DNA of 43,978 bases from Candidatus Peribacteraceae bacterium (GCA_028703835.1 JAQVMB010000013.1:1-43978), one strand, 5' to 3'; counted from the stretch's first letter, positions 14,473 through 22,151 are shown. A program made the numbers and translations. Notes: generated by a model not told the origin, from the letters alone.

Positions 14473-14493
14473 TCAGCTCTCAGCTCCCAGCGT
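14473..14493. repeat. Heptamer repeat (CAGCTCT-type)
   Basis: Three 7-bp units (ATCAGCT, CTCAGCT, CCCAGCG) in the secF-tig gap, of the same period as the tracts at 169 and 36157. Confidence 0.55.
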
Positions 14494-14538
14494 ATGCTGA
14501 TAATGGAACGCTGATCCCTTCCTCCTTCGTCCTGATCC

Positions 14539-15798
14539 ATGCCCTCCGTCATCCCCAAGAAACTCCCCCAGCACCGCACGCAGTTCGTCGTCGCTTTCGA
14601 TGCGGCCGAAACGTCCGCGGCGGAAGAAAAGACGCTGCAGAAGATGGGAGCCGCCGCGCGCATCCCCGGCTTCCGGCCCGGCAAGGCCCCGCCGGATGCC
14701 GTCCGTGAACGCGTGGACGCCAAGGACCTGCTGGAAGAGATGGTCCGCGAACTGGTGTCGCCGCTCCTGCAGTCCCTCCCCCGGGAACACGCGCTCAAGC
14801 CCATCCTGCACCCGCGGCTCGCGGTGGAGTCGACGAACCCGGTGAAGGTGACGATCACCTACGTCGAACAACCCGCCGTGACCGTGAAAGGGGCGGACAA
14901 GATCAGCATCCCGAAGAAGGAAAGCAAAGCGGACGAAAAGGACGTGGATCGGATGGTGCGCTACCTGCTCGAACAGGAACGGACCTTCACGGAAGAGGAC
15001 CGGCCCGCGAAAGACGGCGACCGCGTGACGATGGATTTCCACGGCACCGGCGAAGACGGACAGGAGGTGGCGGGCATCCGCTCCCGGAACTACGACGTGG
15101 TCTTGGGCAGCAAGACGCTCCTCCCCGGCTTCGAAGACGCGCTCGTCGGCATGAAGAAAGGAGACGCGAAGGACATCCCTCTCGTCTTCCCCAAGGAATA
15201 CCACGCCGAGCACCTGAGCGGGAAGCCCGTGACGTTCCACGTGAACGTGACGAAGGTGGATGCGGTCCGCATGCCCGAGTTCACCGATGCGTTCGCCAAG
15301 GAACACGGCTTGGGCGAAACCACGGGAGACGTGAAGAAGCGGATCGAAGACTCCATGCGCGCGCAGGAAGAGTCGCTGGACCGCCAGCGCCGCGAACGGG
15401 AACTCTTCGACACCATCACGAAAGCGACGAAAGTGGATCTCGCGCCGGAATTGGTGGAACAGACGGTGCAGGGACTCGTCGAGGATTTGGACGAGAGCCT
15501 CCGCCGCCAGCATTCATCGCTGGAAGAATGGATGAAGAAGACGCAGAAGTCCGCGCAGGACGTGGAGAAGGACATGCGGGAACAGGCGGAGAAGCGGCTG
15601 CGGCTGCGCTTCGGCGTGGAGAAGCTGCTGGAAGACCGGAAGATCGAGGTGACCGACGAAGAAGTGGAGACCGCGGTCGCCGCGATGGGCAACGAACCCG
15701 GCCATGAAGGACACGATCACGGCAAAGGGTCCGGGGAATTCGAACAGATCCGATGGCAGAAGCGGGTGGAAAAATTGGTGGAAGGGATGCTTGCCTGA
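14539..15798 (+). CDS. tig: Trigger factor (ribosome-associated chaperone, PPIase)
   Basis: A 419-aa chaperone that binds the ribosomal exit tunnel and nascent chains. The N-terminal domain carries the ribosome-docking signature IPGFRPGKAPPD (about residues 43-54). The FKBP-like domain is at about 155-245 (DGDRVTMDFHGTGEDGQEV and LLPGFEDALVGMKKGDAKDI). The helical C-terminal domain extends to the end, and a short His-rich segment GHEGHDHGKG lies near residue 390. A GATAAT box is 34 nt upstream, so this gene probably has a short leader, without a Shine-Dalgarno sequence. It is convergent with the rel gene. Confidence 0.9.
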   Translation: MPSVIPKKLPQHRTQFVVAFDAAETSAAEEKTLQKMGAAARIPGFRPGKAPPDAVRERVDAKDLLEEMVRELVSPLLQSLPREHALKPILHPRLAVESTNPVKVTITYVEQPAVTVKGADKISIPKKESKADEKDVDRMVRYLLEQERTFTEEDRPAKDGDRVTMDFHGTGEDGQEVAGIRSRNYDVVLGSKTLLPGFEDALVGMKKGDAKDIPLVFPKEYHAEHLSGKPVTFHVNVTKVDAVRMPEFTDAFAKEHGLGETTGDVKKRIEDSMRAQEESLDRQRRERELFDTITKATKVDLAPELVEQTVQGLVEDLDESLRRQHSSLEEWMKKTQKSAQDVEKDMREQAEKRLRLRFGVEKLLEDRKIEVTDEEVETAVAAMGNEPGHEGHDHGKGSGEFEQIRWQKRVEKLVEGMLA

Positions 15799-15858
15799 GT
15801 ACGGACAAAATACCGATCTGCCGTACATGTCCTGAAACCGGGCACATCGCACGATCGC

Positions 15859-17823
15859 CTACTTCTTCGCCCGCGCCAGCGCCTTACCGCGCTGTCGCAC
15901 CGGGCGCGGGGCAACCTTCGGTTCCTTCGGTTCCTCCTCCCGCCACCACACGCCGATACGCCGCTCGGGATTGCCATGGCGGAGCATGCGGCAGGAAGCG
16001 CAGTGCACGATCACCTCCCCGCGGCGGGTGACGGACCCGACGATCTCGCCACGCTCCCCCGCCTCCGGCTTGCAACACTTCGCATAACGAACGGGCATGG
16101 ACATGCCGCCGTCCACCGCCACGCGCTGGCCCACGGAAGGCAGCCTGCTGATGCGCCGGGGCGCCTGGGCAAGCCGCGCGCCCGCAAGCGCATCGAGGTG
16201 GGTCAGGACGGGACCGACCTTCTCCGATCCCTGCCCCAGTTTCATCAGGACGTCTTCACGCTCGGAGAACGTCAGCGCCTTACCGTCGTACCGGCGCAGG
16301 ACGGCGAGATCGTTGTCGAGCGGAGGCAGGTGCAACCGCCGAAGCTCGTCATTGAGGACCGTCCGCCCCCTGGCCACGAACTCCTCCCGGTGCAACGAGT
16401 ACAAGTAGCGCTTCAGGCGGGAACGGGATGACGCCATCTTCAGGAGCTGCAGCCATTCGAGCGTCGGCTGCGGCACGCGATGCGTGAGCACCTCCACCAC
16501 GTCGCCGTTCTCCATCTGGTAATCCAGCGGCACGATGGCGCCGTTCACGCGGGCGGCCCGGAAGCCGAGACCCAGCTGCGTGTGGATCTGGAACGCGAAG
16601 TCCAGGGGCGTCGCGCCTTCGGGAAGCTCCACGATGTCCCCCTTGGGCGTCAGCACGAAAATGTGGTCCGCGAGCGACGGCGCCAAGCCATCGCCTTCCT
16701 CCAGCGCCTGCTGCTGCGTGAGCACCCGGTGCAGCTGCGCGCGGCGCATCGCCTGTCCGGAAGTGCCGCCTTCCTTGTAGCTCCAATGCGCGGCAATACC
16801 GAATTCCGCCTCACGATGCATGGCGAACGTCCGCACTTGCACCTCCACCAGCACGCCATCGGGGACGCCGGGCAGTTTCGCGACGGTCGTGTGGAGGCTG
16901 CGGTAACCGTTGGGCTTCGGGAACGCGATGTAATCCTTGAAACGATTGGCCATGGGCGTCCCCATCCGATGGAGCAGGCCCAGCGTGCGGTAGCACTCTT
17001 CCTCGGTCTTCACGAGCACGCGCATCCCGAAGAGGTCGGGGAGCTGTTCCGCCTGGGAGAGGGCCTTCAGGCGGAGCTTGTTGAAAATGCTGTAGGGAAA
17101 CTTCTCCCGCCCCTGCACTTCCGCGACAATGGACTGTTCCGCCAACGCGCCCTGCAGGAGCACGGACGCATCGGGGAGGAACGACCCCCGCCGCTGGTGC
17201 AACCGCGACAGCTGCGATGCGATGGATTCCGCATCCGCGGGATAGACCACGGGGAACGCCAAACTCTCGAGCCGCTGCTTGAGGGAGTGGATACCCAGGC
17301 GGGCCGCCACCGGTGCGAAGAGGTTGAGCACGTCGCGGGAAAGGTGTTTCTTGTCGTCGGCGGGGAGCAGGAAGAGGTGTTCCAACGCGTAGCACCGCTC
17401 ACACAGGATGATGAGGATCACGCGAACGTCGTCCGAAACGGAAACGAGCATCACGCGCAAATCTTCGATGGAATTGCGGCGGCCGCGCATGGTGACGTGC
17501 GACAGGAGGTGAATGCCCGCCACGATCCGGCGCACGACGGGCCCGAACTGTTCTTCCAGCTCCGACAAGGTGACCTTCCGCGTTTCCAGTGCATGTTGCA
17601 GGAGACACGCGATCACGGTGTCCTCGTCGGGCTCGAACGGGGCGAGCACTTGCGCCACGCCCAGCGCATGCACGATGAGCGGCACTTCGGTCCAGTGCTC
17701 CTTCCCCTCGTACAGTTGTTCGGCAAGATGGAACGCCTGCCGCAGCCGGTCCTCCCGGAAAGGAGTGCGGGGGCCGTGCAACTTCTGCAGCAAGGGCGCG
17801 ACGGTGGTGATCCAAAGAGACAT
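15859..17823 (-). CDS. rel: RelA/SpoT-type (p)ppGpp synthetase with degenerate HD domain
   Basis: A 654-aa stringent-response enzyme. The synthetase domain is intact: YSIFNKLRLKALS, the Asp in LPDLFGMRVLV, KDYIAFPKPNGYRSLHT, and the Glu in LVEVQVRTFAMHREAEFGIAAHW. A TGS domain (DHIFVLTPKGDIVELPEG) and a Cys-containing zinc-finger-like region (YAKCCKPEAGE, IVHCASC) follow; no ACT domain is seen. The N-terminal hydrolase region has lost its key residues: the LLHDVVEDT motif reads LLQHALETR, and the usual LADRLHNMRT reads LCERCYALEH. It is therefore probably synthetase-only like E. coli RelA, and a separate hydrolase would be needed. The tail contains a 9-bp repeat encoding EPKEPK. Promoter TTGAGC-18-TAGAAT lies 25 nt upstream. 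Confidence 0.88.
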   Translation of the reverse strand: MSLWITTVAPLLQKLHGPRTPFREDRLRQAFHLAEQLYEGKEHWTEVPLIVHALGVAQVLAPFEPDEDTVIACLLQHALETRKVTLSELEEQFGPVVRRIVAGIHLLSHVTMRGRRNSIEDLRVMLVSVSDDVRVILIILCERCYALEHLFLLPADDKKHLSRDVLNLFAPVAARLGIHSLKQRLESLAFPVVYPADAESIASQLSRLHQRRGSFLPDASVLLQGALAEQSIVAEVQGREKFPYSIFNKLRLKALSQAEQLPDLFGMRVLVKTEEECYRTLGLLHRMGTPMANRFKDYIAFPKPNGYRSLHTTVAKLPGVPDGVLVEVQVRTFAMHREAEFGIAAHWSYKEGGTSGQAMRRAQLHRVLTQQQALEEGDGLAPSLADHIFVLTPKGDIVELPEGATPLDFAFQIHTQLGLGFRAARVNGAIVPLDYQMENGDVVEVLTHRVPQPTLEWLQLLKMASSRSRLKRYLYSLHREEFVARGRTVLNDELRRLHLPPLDNDLAVLRRYDGKALTFSEREDVLMKLGQGSEKVGPVLTHLDALAGARLAQAPRRISRLPSVGQRVAVDGGMSMPVRYAKCCKPEAGERGEIVGSVTRRGEVIVHCASCRMLRHGNPERRIGVWWREEEPKEPKVAPRPVRQRGKALARAKK

Positions 17824-17848
17824 ACGCCGGGCGATGAGCCTGAGAAGG

Positions 17849-17878
17849 ATTCTATCCGTTCAGGGCCCATCCGCTCAA
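17849..17878 (-). promoter_or_regulatory. rel promoter
   Basis: TTGAGC (17873-17878), 18-bp spacer, TAGAAT (17849-17854). The leader would be about 18 nt. Confidence 0.6.
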
Positions 17879-17906
17879 TGAAGAACGCCCGTTTCTGCCG
17901 GAGCCA

Positions 17907-18356
17907 TCAGGCAGCCGTATCAAGCAACAAGGTGACCGGGCCGTCGTTGGTGAGGGATACCGCCATCATGGCGCCGAACCGGCCGCTCTCGACGCGAGGA
18001 ACGCCGAGCGATCGCATGTGTTGTATAAAAAATGTATACAATTTCTCCGCCTCCGGGGGAGAAGCGGCGGCCGTATAGTCCGGCCGTCGCCCTTTGCGGA
18101 CGTCTCCCGCAAGCGTGAACTGCGACACGACAAGGACGTCGCCTCCGATATCGAGCAATGAACGATCATTGATTTTTCCTTCGGGAGAATCGAACAGCCG
18201 CAAGCCCGCCGCCTTCTCCGCCAGCCTTTTCGCATCCTCCTCCGTGTCCCCGCGCATGGCGCAGAGGAGGAGAAGGTATCCCTTCCCGATCCGCCCCACC
18301 GTTTCTCCATCGACGTCGACGGATGCCTCACGAACACGCTGGAGAAGAATGCGCAT
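17907..18356 (-). CDS. dtd: D-aminoacyl-tRNA deacylase (Dtd)
   Basis: A 149-aa enzyme that hydrolyses D-amino acids (and glycine from mischarged tRNA-Ala) off tRNA. It starts MRILLQRVREASVDVDGE as in the family, carries the SQFTLAGDVRKGRRPDYTAA active-site loop and ends with NDGPVTLLLDT, where the family has the Gly-cisPro and Thr positions. Length is typical. ATG 18356 lies 6 nt after TAGAAT, a -10 box that overlaps the TAG stop of the upstream gene, so dtd can be expressed from its own leaderless promoter as well as by readthrough. Confidence 0.9.
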   Translation of the reverse strand: MRILLQRVREASVDVDGETVGRIGKGYLLLLCAMRGDTEEDAKRLAEKAAGLRLFDSPEGKINDRSLLDIGGDVLVVSQFTLAGDVRKGRRPDYTAAASPPEAEKLYTFFIQHMRSLGVPRVESGRFGAMMAVSLTNDGPVTLLLDTAA

Positions 18357-18365
18357 GGAGACATT

Positions 18366-18758
18366 CTACACGTCCGACTCCTCGCGAAACTTCCATGCCG
18401 GGAACCAGTCATCCTCCTCCATGATCACCGCGCGGGCGGCCGCGTAGCCGCGCTCGGCAGGATGGAGCGTCCGCTGCATTGTCTCTCCCCTTTCCGATAC
18501 GCGCACGAGGACTTCATCCGGTGTCACACCCGTGAAGGAAACGGTCACGGAACGAGGCCCGGAAAGAGGCGCATCCTTTCCGAACACGGCAAAGAGAGAT
18601 CGGATGGTACGATCTTCCGTTACTGGCACTTCCTCCCCCCTCCGTGCTTGGGCGATAATCGCATCCCTGATCCTCCTCCGACAATCGTACGCCTCCTCTG
18701 CGCTGCGGGGCGTTGCAGGGCCGGGAAGATCGTCTTCATGAGGGGTTTCGAAAGCCAT
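18366..18758 (-). CDS. Hypothetical protein upstream of dtd
   Basis: A 130-aa soluble, acidic protein starting MAFETPHEDDLPGPATPRSA. The N-terminal 20 residues look disordered, a helix follows (EEAYDCRRRIRDAIIAQARR), then strands (SVTVSFTGVTPDEVLVRVSE) and a helical end. No family recognised. It has a good promoter (TTGACG-17-TATGCT) and its stop codon is fused to the -10 box of dtd, so the two genes form a tight pair. Confidence 0.6.
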   Translation of the reverse strand: MAFETPHEDDLPGPATPRSAEEAYDCRRRIRDAIIAQARRGEEVPVTEDRTIRSLFAVFGKDAPLSGPRSVTVSFTGVTPDEVLVRVSERGETMQRTLHPAERGYAAARAVIMEEDDWFPAWKFREESDV

Positions 18759-18778
18759 GACAATGACAGAAAAAGAGA

Positions 18779-18807
18779 AGCATAAGCAAAGTGCGAAACG
18801 ACGTCAA
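18779..18807 (-). promoter_or_regulatory. Promoter of the 18366-18758 / dtd unit
   Basis: TTGACG (18802-18807), 17-bp spacer, TATGCT (18779-18784). The leader is about 13 nt and pyrimidine-rich. Confidence 0.65.
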
Positions 18808-18849
18808 AAAGCGAAACAAAACGATGAAAATGCCGCATGCACGTTCGCC

Positions 18850-18877
18850 TTGACATTCGATCGGGAGGGGGTACACT
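18850..18877 (+). promoter_or_regulatory. rplJ-rplL promoter
   Basis: Perfect TTGACA (18850-18855), 16-bp spacer, TACACT (18872-18877). It starts a leader of about 210 nt. Confidence 0.75.
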
Positions 18878-18884
18878 TCTCGCA

Positions 18885-19058
18885 CGTCCGAAGACCGAGG
18901 GCACAAGGCCGCAGGCCGAAATAAGCCCCTCCGAGGAATACAGCATCGGTCACTCGGCCCCGGCTTGGTGCTTCGTGCCGTGTTCCTCGCTGGTCTCCCG
19001 GACGTACGAAATGTACTCAGGGAGACTTTCGTATGAAACATACCGTTTTCGTCTCCCT
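18885..19058 (+). promoter_or_regulatory. Structured rplJ leader (L10-leader-like) with hairpin
   Basis: The 5' part contains GACCGAGGG, GGCCGCAGGCC and CCTCCGAGG elements in the place where many bacteria carry the L10(L12)4-binding leader that represses rplJL. The 3' part is a long hairpin, AGGGAGAC (19019-19026) with GTCTCCCT (19051-19058), with an inner GTATG/CATAC helix. The match to the L10 leader is by position and general features only. Confidence 0.5.
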
Positions 19059-19092
19059 CCCAACGTCCTAATCCCCAATCCCTAAACCCTCG
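19059..19092. repeat. C-rich heptamer tract before rplJ
   Basis: TAATCCC, CAATCCC, TAAACCC run in tandem just upstream of ATG 19096. Similar tracts lie before rplL (19633-19686) and around 36505-36621. Confidence 0.65.
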
Positions 19093-19095
19093 CAT

Positions 19096-19644
19096 ATGGC
19101 TCTCACCCGCGCACAGAAGACTGAGCAACTCACGGAACTGCAGGACAAGCTCGGCAAGGCTGCCTCCGTCATCTTCACGCACTACATCGGCCTCACCGTC
19201 GGTGAAGTCAGCACATTGCGCCGGCAGTTGCGCGACGCGGGCGCCGAGATGAAGGTCGCCAAGAAGACCCTCATCCGGATCGCCGCGAAGGAAAAGGGAT
19301 TGCCGGAGATCCCCGACCAGGTGATGGACGGCCCCGTCGGATGCATCCTCAGCTACACCGACCCGCTCGCGGGAGCCCAAGTGGCCTTCAAGTTCGGCAA
19401 GGACCACAAGCAGGTGCAGTTCCTGGGAGGGCTCTTCGAAGGAAAAATCCTCTCCCAATCCGACGCCAAGACCCTCGCCCAGATCCCGGGACGCCAGATC
19501 CTGCTCGCGATGTTCGCAGGCATGCTGCAGTCCCCGCTCCGGAGTTTCGCCGGCATCTGCGCCTCCCCCCTCTCCGGCTTCGCCCGCGCCCTCAGTGAGA
19601 TGGCGAAGAAAAAGGAAGCGTCTCCGGCACCTACCAATCCCTAA
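19096..19644 (+). CDS. rplJ: Ribosomal protein L10
   Basis: A 182-aa protein of the large-subunit stalk base that anchors L7/L12 dimers. The N-terminal rRNA-binding domain reads MALTRAQKTEQLTELQDKLG and contains VIFTHYIGLTVGEVSTLRRQ with the KVAKKTLIRIA segment. The C-terminal L12-binding helix is present (FARALSEMAKKKE) but short. It is the first gene of an rplJ-rplL operon with a long structured leader, as in most bacteria. No Shine-Dalgarno sequence precedes the ATG; the leader ends in a C-rich unstructured tract. Confidence 0.95.
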   Translation: MALTRAQKTEQLTELQDKLGKAASVIFTHYIGLTVGEVSTLRRQLRDAGAEMKVAKKTLIRIAAKEKGLPEIPDQVMDGPVGCILSYTDPLAGAQVAFKFGKDHKQVQFLGGLFEGKILSQSDAKTLAQIPGRQILLAMFAGMLQSPLRSFAGICASPLSGFARALSEMAKKKEASPAPTNP

Positions 19645-19686
19645 TCTTCTAATACTCTAATCCCTAACCCCTTCCCCATCCCTATC
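19633..19686. repeat. C-rich heptamer-like tract between rplJ and rplL
   Basis: Repeats of CCAATCC, CCTAATC, TCTAATC, CCTAACC lie in the 42-nt gap and the end of rplJ. It replaces a Shine-Dalgarno region before rplL. Confidence 0.6.
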
Positions 19687-20082
19687 ATGGCCGACGCCGT
19701 CACCCTCGCCTCCGAAGAGCAGGCTGTCATCTCCGCTCTCGAAAAACTGAACGTCATCCAGCTGAATAACGTCGTGAAGTACATGGAGCAGACGTACGGC
19801 ATCTCCGCCGCAGCTCCCGCCGCAGCCGCAGCCGCCCCCGCGGCAGCCGCCGGTGAGGCCGCCGAAGAGAAGGCTTCTTACAACGTCGAACTGACGGATG
19901 CCGGCGCCCAGAAGATCGGCGTCATCAAGGTGATCCGCGAGATCACGGGTCTGCCTCTCGGCGAAGCCAAGGCGATCGTGGACAGCGCCCCCAAGATGAT
20001 CAAGGAAGGCGTGGCCAAGGCCGATGCCGATACGTGGAAGAAGAAACTGGAAGCGGCAGGCGCGAAGGTCGCCTTGAAGTAA
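19687..20082 (+). CDS. rplL: Ribosomal protein L7/L12
   Basis: A 131-aa acidic stalk protein that recruits translational GTPases. The N-terminal dimerisation domain (residues 1-40) is joined by an Ala-rich hinge (SAAAPAAAAAAPAAAAGEAAEE, quoted in part: AAAPAAAAAAPAAAAGEA) to the C-terminal domain with the family sequences VIKVIREITGLPLGEAKAIV and KKLEAAGAKVALK. It follows rplJ by 42 nt and ends 28 nt before an intrinsic terminator. Length and domain order are normal. Confidence 0.96.
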   Translation: MADAVTLASEEQAVISALEKLNVIQLNNVVKYMEQTYGISAAAPAAAAAAPAAAAGEAAEEKASYNVELTDAGAQKIGVIKVIREITGLPLGEAKAIVDSAPKMIKEGVAKADADTWKKKLEAAGAKVALK

Positions 20083-20110
20083 AAAATCCCCCGTCTCCTC
20101 CGTGCGACTC

Positions 20111-20138
20111 AAAACCCCGCGAAAAGCGGGGTTTTTGT
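20111..20138 (+). terminator. rplJL operon terminator
   Basis: AAAACCCCGC, loop GAAAA, GCGGGGTTTT followed by TG. A 10-bp stem with a T-run. Confidence 0.92.
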
Positions 20139-20185
20139 TATGCAGAAGCCATAAAAACATATATCAGCAAAAAAGTGACCGCGCA

Positions 20186-20213
20186 TTGACAAAAAGGCCG
20201 CATTCCCTAGAGT
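20186..20213 (+). promoter_or_regulatory. Promoter of the zinc-protein gene
   Basis: Perfect TTGACA (20186-20191), 16-bp spacer, TAGAGT (20208-20213). The leader is about 80 nt and ends in a pyrimidine-rich stretch before ATG 20300. Confidence 0.7.
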
Positions 20214-20299
20214 GTGCCCAAGCAAGTCCTTCGACCCCGTCATCGGTCACCCCGAACTGGAAGAAGGAACTCTGCGTCTTTACTTCCTTCTTTCTTTTT

Positions 20300-20587
20300 A
20301 TGGCTGATCAGCAGCTACAGTGCCGCGATTGCGGTGGTTCGTTCACATTCACGGACGGCGAACAGGAGTTCTACGCCTCCAAGAACCTGAGCGCCCCCCA
20401 GCGTTGCAAGGATTGCCGCTCGAAGCGGAAATCCGAGCGTCTTGCCACCCGCCAGATGCACCAGGCGGTGTGTGCCAAGTGCGGCGCGCAGTGCGAGGTC
20501 CCGTTCAAGCCGCGCCCCGTCGAGGAGGGCGGCAAACCGGTCCTCTGCAAGGATTGCTTCTTCGCCGAGCGTCAGGCTCAGGCGTAA
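20300..20587 (+). CDS. Small double zinc-ribbon protein (CxxC...CxxC)
   Basis: A 95-aa protein with two zinc-binding modules: CRDCGG near residue 8 with CKDC near residue 37, then CAKCGA near residue 60 with CKDC near residue 86. The motif set DGEQEFYASKNLSAPQRCKD matches small zinc-binding domain proteins (zf-trcl / CxxC-x17-CxxC type) that are common in candidate-phyla genomes. The role is unknown; nucleic-acid or ribosome association is plausible. The start at 20300 follows a T-rich stretch, and the longer frame from 20102 would run through the rplL terminator and is rejected. Confidence 0.85.
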   Translation: MADQQLQCRDCGGSFTFTDGEQEFYASKNLSAPQRCKDCRSKRKSERLATRQMHQAVCAKCGAQCEVPFKPRPVEEGGKPVLCKDCFFAERQAQA

Positions 20588-20603
20588 GCATTTCACGCCA
20601 ATC

Positions 20604-20636
20604 AAAACGCCATCCGGAAACGGGTGGCGTTTTTTG
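20604..20636 (+). terminator. Terminator of the zinc-protein gene
   Basis: AAAACGCCATCCG, loop GAAA, CGGGTGGCGTTTTTT: a 13-bp stem with one G-T pair and a T-run. Confidence 0.92.
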
Positions 20637-20685
20637 TTGCATGAAGGGGGCTTCACCCCCCTCATGAACACCCCCCGCATCGGTG

Positions 20686-20717
20686 TCGCTCCAGGCAGGC
20701 ACAGCCTGCCTTCGCGA
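20686..20717. repeat. REP-like palindrome B
   Basis: TCGCTCC, AGGCAGGC, loop ACA, GCCTGCCT, TCGCGA. Same arms as 11777-11830 and 31430-31461, with a short loop. A GGGGG/CCCCC hairpin lies just upstream (20646-20660). Confidence 0.8.
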
Positions 20718-20754
20718 CGATTTTTTCTGGGCGGCCGTGCGCTGCGGACGGATG

Positions 20755-20787
20755 TTGTAGAGACGCCCCGCCGGGGCGTCTCTACAA
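20755..20787. repeat. 33-bp near-perfect palindrome overlapping a -10 box
   Basis: TTGTAGAGACGCCCCG, one central base, then its exact reverse complement. The right end forms TACAAT (20783-20788), 8 nt before ATG 20797. The sequence resembles dispersed REP-type palindromes seen in other phyla. Confidence 0.85.
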
Positions 20788-20796
20788 TGTCAGGCC

Positions 20797-21528
20797 ATGG
20801 ACCCCCGTTCAAAACGTTATCTGGAAATCGACGTGTTGCGCACGGCCGCCCTCGCGATGATGGTCGCGTACCACGCGGCCTACGACCTGTCGCAATTCCA
20901 CGGCATCGCCATCGACGTACTGACCGGCCCTTGGCACATGCTGCAACTTGCCACCGCCAACCTCTTCCTCCTCCTCGTCGGCGCCAGCTTCGCCATTTCC
21001 CACCATCGAACCTTGATGGCGGGAATATCCGGAAAAGCGCTCTTCAAGAAATACGCCAAACGCGGCATCTTTCTTTTTCTGTGGGGCATGGCCGTCTCCG
21101 CCGTGACCTTCTTGATCTTCGGCGATGCCTACGTCCGTTTCGGCATCCTGCACCTCATCGGCATCGCTTTGCTCCTCCTGCCATTTCTGGCACCGCTCCA
21201 GGAGGGAAATGCCCTCCTCGCGCTGTCGGCATTCTGGCTCGGCGGACGGATGAGATCGATAGAGGGGGCGCCGGCGTTCCTGCTCCCCTTGGGCATCACG
21301 TCACCGGCATTCACCTCGGTCGATTACTACCCTCTCCTCCCCTGGCTCAGCCCGATCCTGCTCGGTTTCGCACTCGGGAACCTCCTCTACAGCCGGGGAA
21401 TCCTGCGTCATCACGTTCCGCAGAACCGCCTGACGGAGCTGCTCGCGCTTCCCGGCCGGCATTCTCTGTTCCTCTACCTCATCCATCAGCCGATCCTCAT
21501 CGCGGTGCTGTGGATAGTGTTCTCATAA
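20797..21528 (+). CDS. DUF1624 / HGSNAT-like membrane acyltransferase
   Basis: A 243-aa integral membrane protein with about seven hydrophobic spans. The N-terminal signature RYLEIDVLRTAALAMMVAYH with the conserved Asp, Arg and His, and the later HSLFLYLIHQPILIAV, match the heparan-alpha-glucosaminide acetyltransferase catalytic family (DUF1624), which moves acyl groups across membranes onto sugars. The substrate here is unknown; a cell-envelope polysaccharide is a fair guess given the neighbouring LytR-type gene. The ATG lies 8 nt after a TACAAT box embedded in a palindrome. Confidence 0.8.
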   Translation: MDPRSKRYLEIDVLRTAALAMMVAYHAAYDLSQFHGIAIDVLTGPWHMLQLATANLFLLLVGASFAISHHRTLMAGISGKALFKKYAKRGIFLFLWGMAVSAVTFLIFGDAYVRFGILHLIGIALLLLPFLAPLQEGNALLALSAFWLGGRMRSIEGAPAFLLPLGITSPAFTSVDYYPLLPWLSPILLGFALGNLLYSRGILRHHVPQNRLTELLALPGRHSLFLYLIHQPILIAVLWIVFS

Positions 21529-21543
21529 GACAACGCCGCGATT

Positions 21544-21568
21544 CGAATCCGCGTCCACGACTCACGTT
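21544..21568 (+). other. tRNA 3'-end-like remnant
   Basis: CGCGATTCGAATCCGCG reads like a T arm with the canonical TTCGAAT loop and one broken closing pair (A-C), followed by TCCACGA, which could be an acceptor 3' strand. No 5' half of a tRNA is present, so it may be an attachment-site remnant or chance. Confidence 0.3.
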
Positions 21569-21596
21569 ATGAATCGCACCCGCGAAAGGGTGCGGC

Positions 21597-21602
21597 TATA
21601 GT
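21597..21602 (+). promoter_or_regulatory. -10 box for a leaderless gene
   Basis: TATAGT ends 6 nt before ATG 21609. A GCACCC/GGGTGC hairpin occupies the spacer region. Confidence 0.5.
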
Positions 21603-21608
21603 CTCGGC

Positions 21609-22151
21609 ATGGATACCACCTTTCTCGTCGGTCTCGTCGGCTCCGTCATCCTCGTCACCGGTGCCGCCTGGCCTGACCGGCACATCACGATCCCCGTACG
21701 CTCCGCCAAGAACTGGCTCTTCGCGGTCGGCGCGTTCCTGATGCTCGCCTTCTCCTTCCTCGGCTACCGCGAAGGCGGCTCCGTCTTCTTCGTCATCCTG
21801 GAAATATTCATCAACTTCTCCAGCATCTTGATGATGGCAAACACGCCCGACCGGTTCGACGCCCCCCTCCTCCTCGGAGGAGCCGCGATCTTCGTCGCAT
21901 GGTCTCTCGCCCTGTTCGAAGGGTACCAAACCGCCGTATTCGTCACGGGTCTCGCATGCATCGGCGTGGGATACGCGATGGACGGCGGCACGCTGCGGCG
22001 CAACGCTTCGCTCATGCTCGGCAGTTTTCTCGTCGCCGTCTTCAGCTACCTCGCCGCGAATTGGGTCTTCTTCTGGCTCAATGCTTTCTTCGCGCTCTTT
22101 TCGCTGCTCCAACTCCGGAACATGCGAACTCCGGCGGCAGCCAAGGCGTGA
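21609..22151 (+). CDS. Multi-pass membrane protein, unknown
   Basis: A 180-aa protein made almost entirely of hydrophobic spans, about six (residues 3-22, 37-55, 58-78, 83-103, 105-125, 140-170). Starting MDTTFLVGLVGSVILVTGAA, it has no signal peptide beyond TM1 and no catalytic motif that I recognise. It lies between the DUF1624 acyltransferase and the LytR-type gene with separate promoters, in a stretch devoted to the cell envelope. Confidence 0.7.
   Translation: MDTTFLVGLVGSVILVTGAAWPDRHITIPVRSAKNWLFAVGAFLMLAFSFLGYREGGSVFFVILEIFINFSSILMMANTPDRFDAPLLLGGAAIFVAWSLALFEGYQTAVFVTGLACIGVGYAMDGGTLRRNASLMLGSFLVAVFSYLAANWVFFWLNAFFALFSLLQLRNMRTPAAAKA

Noticed and set aside
15799-15826. Terminator between tig and rel
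   Set aside because: GTACGG/CCGTAC gives only 6 bp with a 16-nt loop and no T-run.
20102-20299. N-terminal extension of the zinc-ribbon protein
   Set aside because: It would translate the rplL terminator and a strong promoter.
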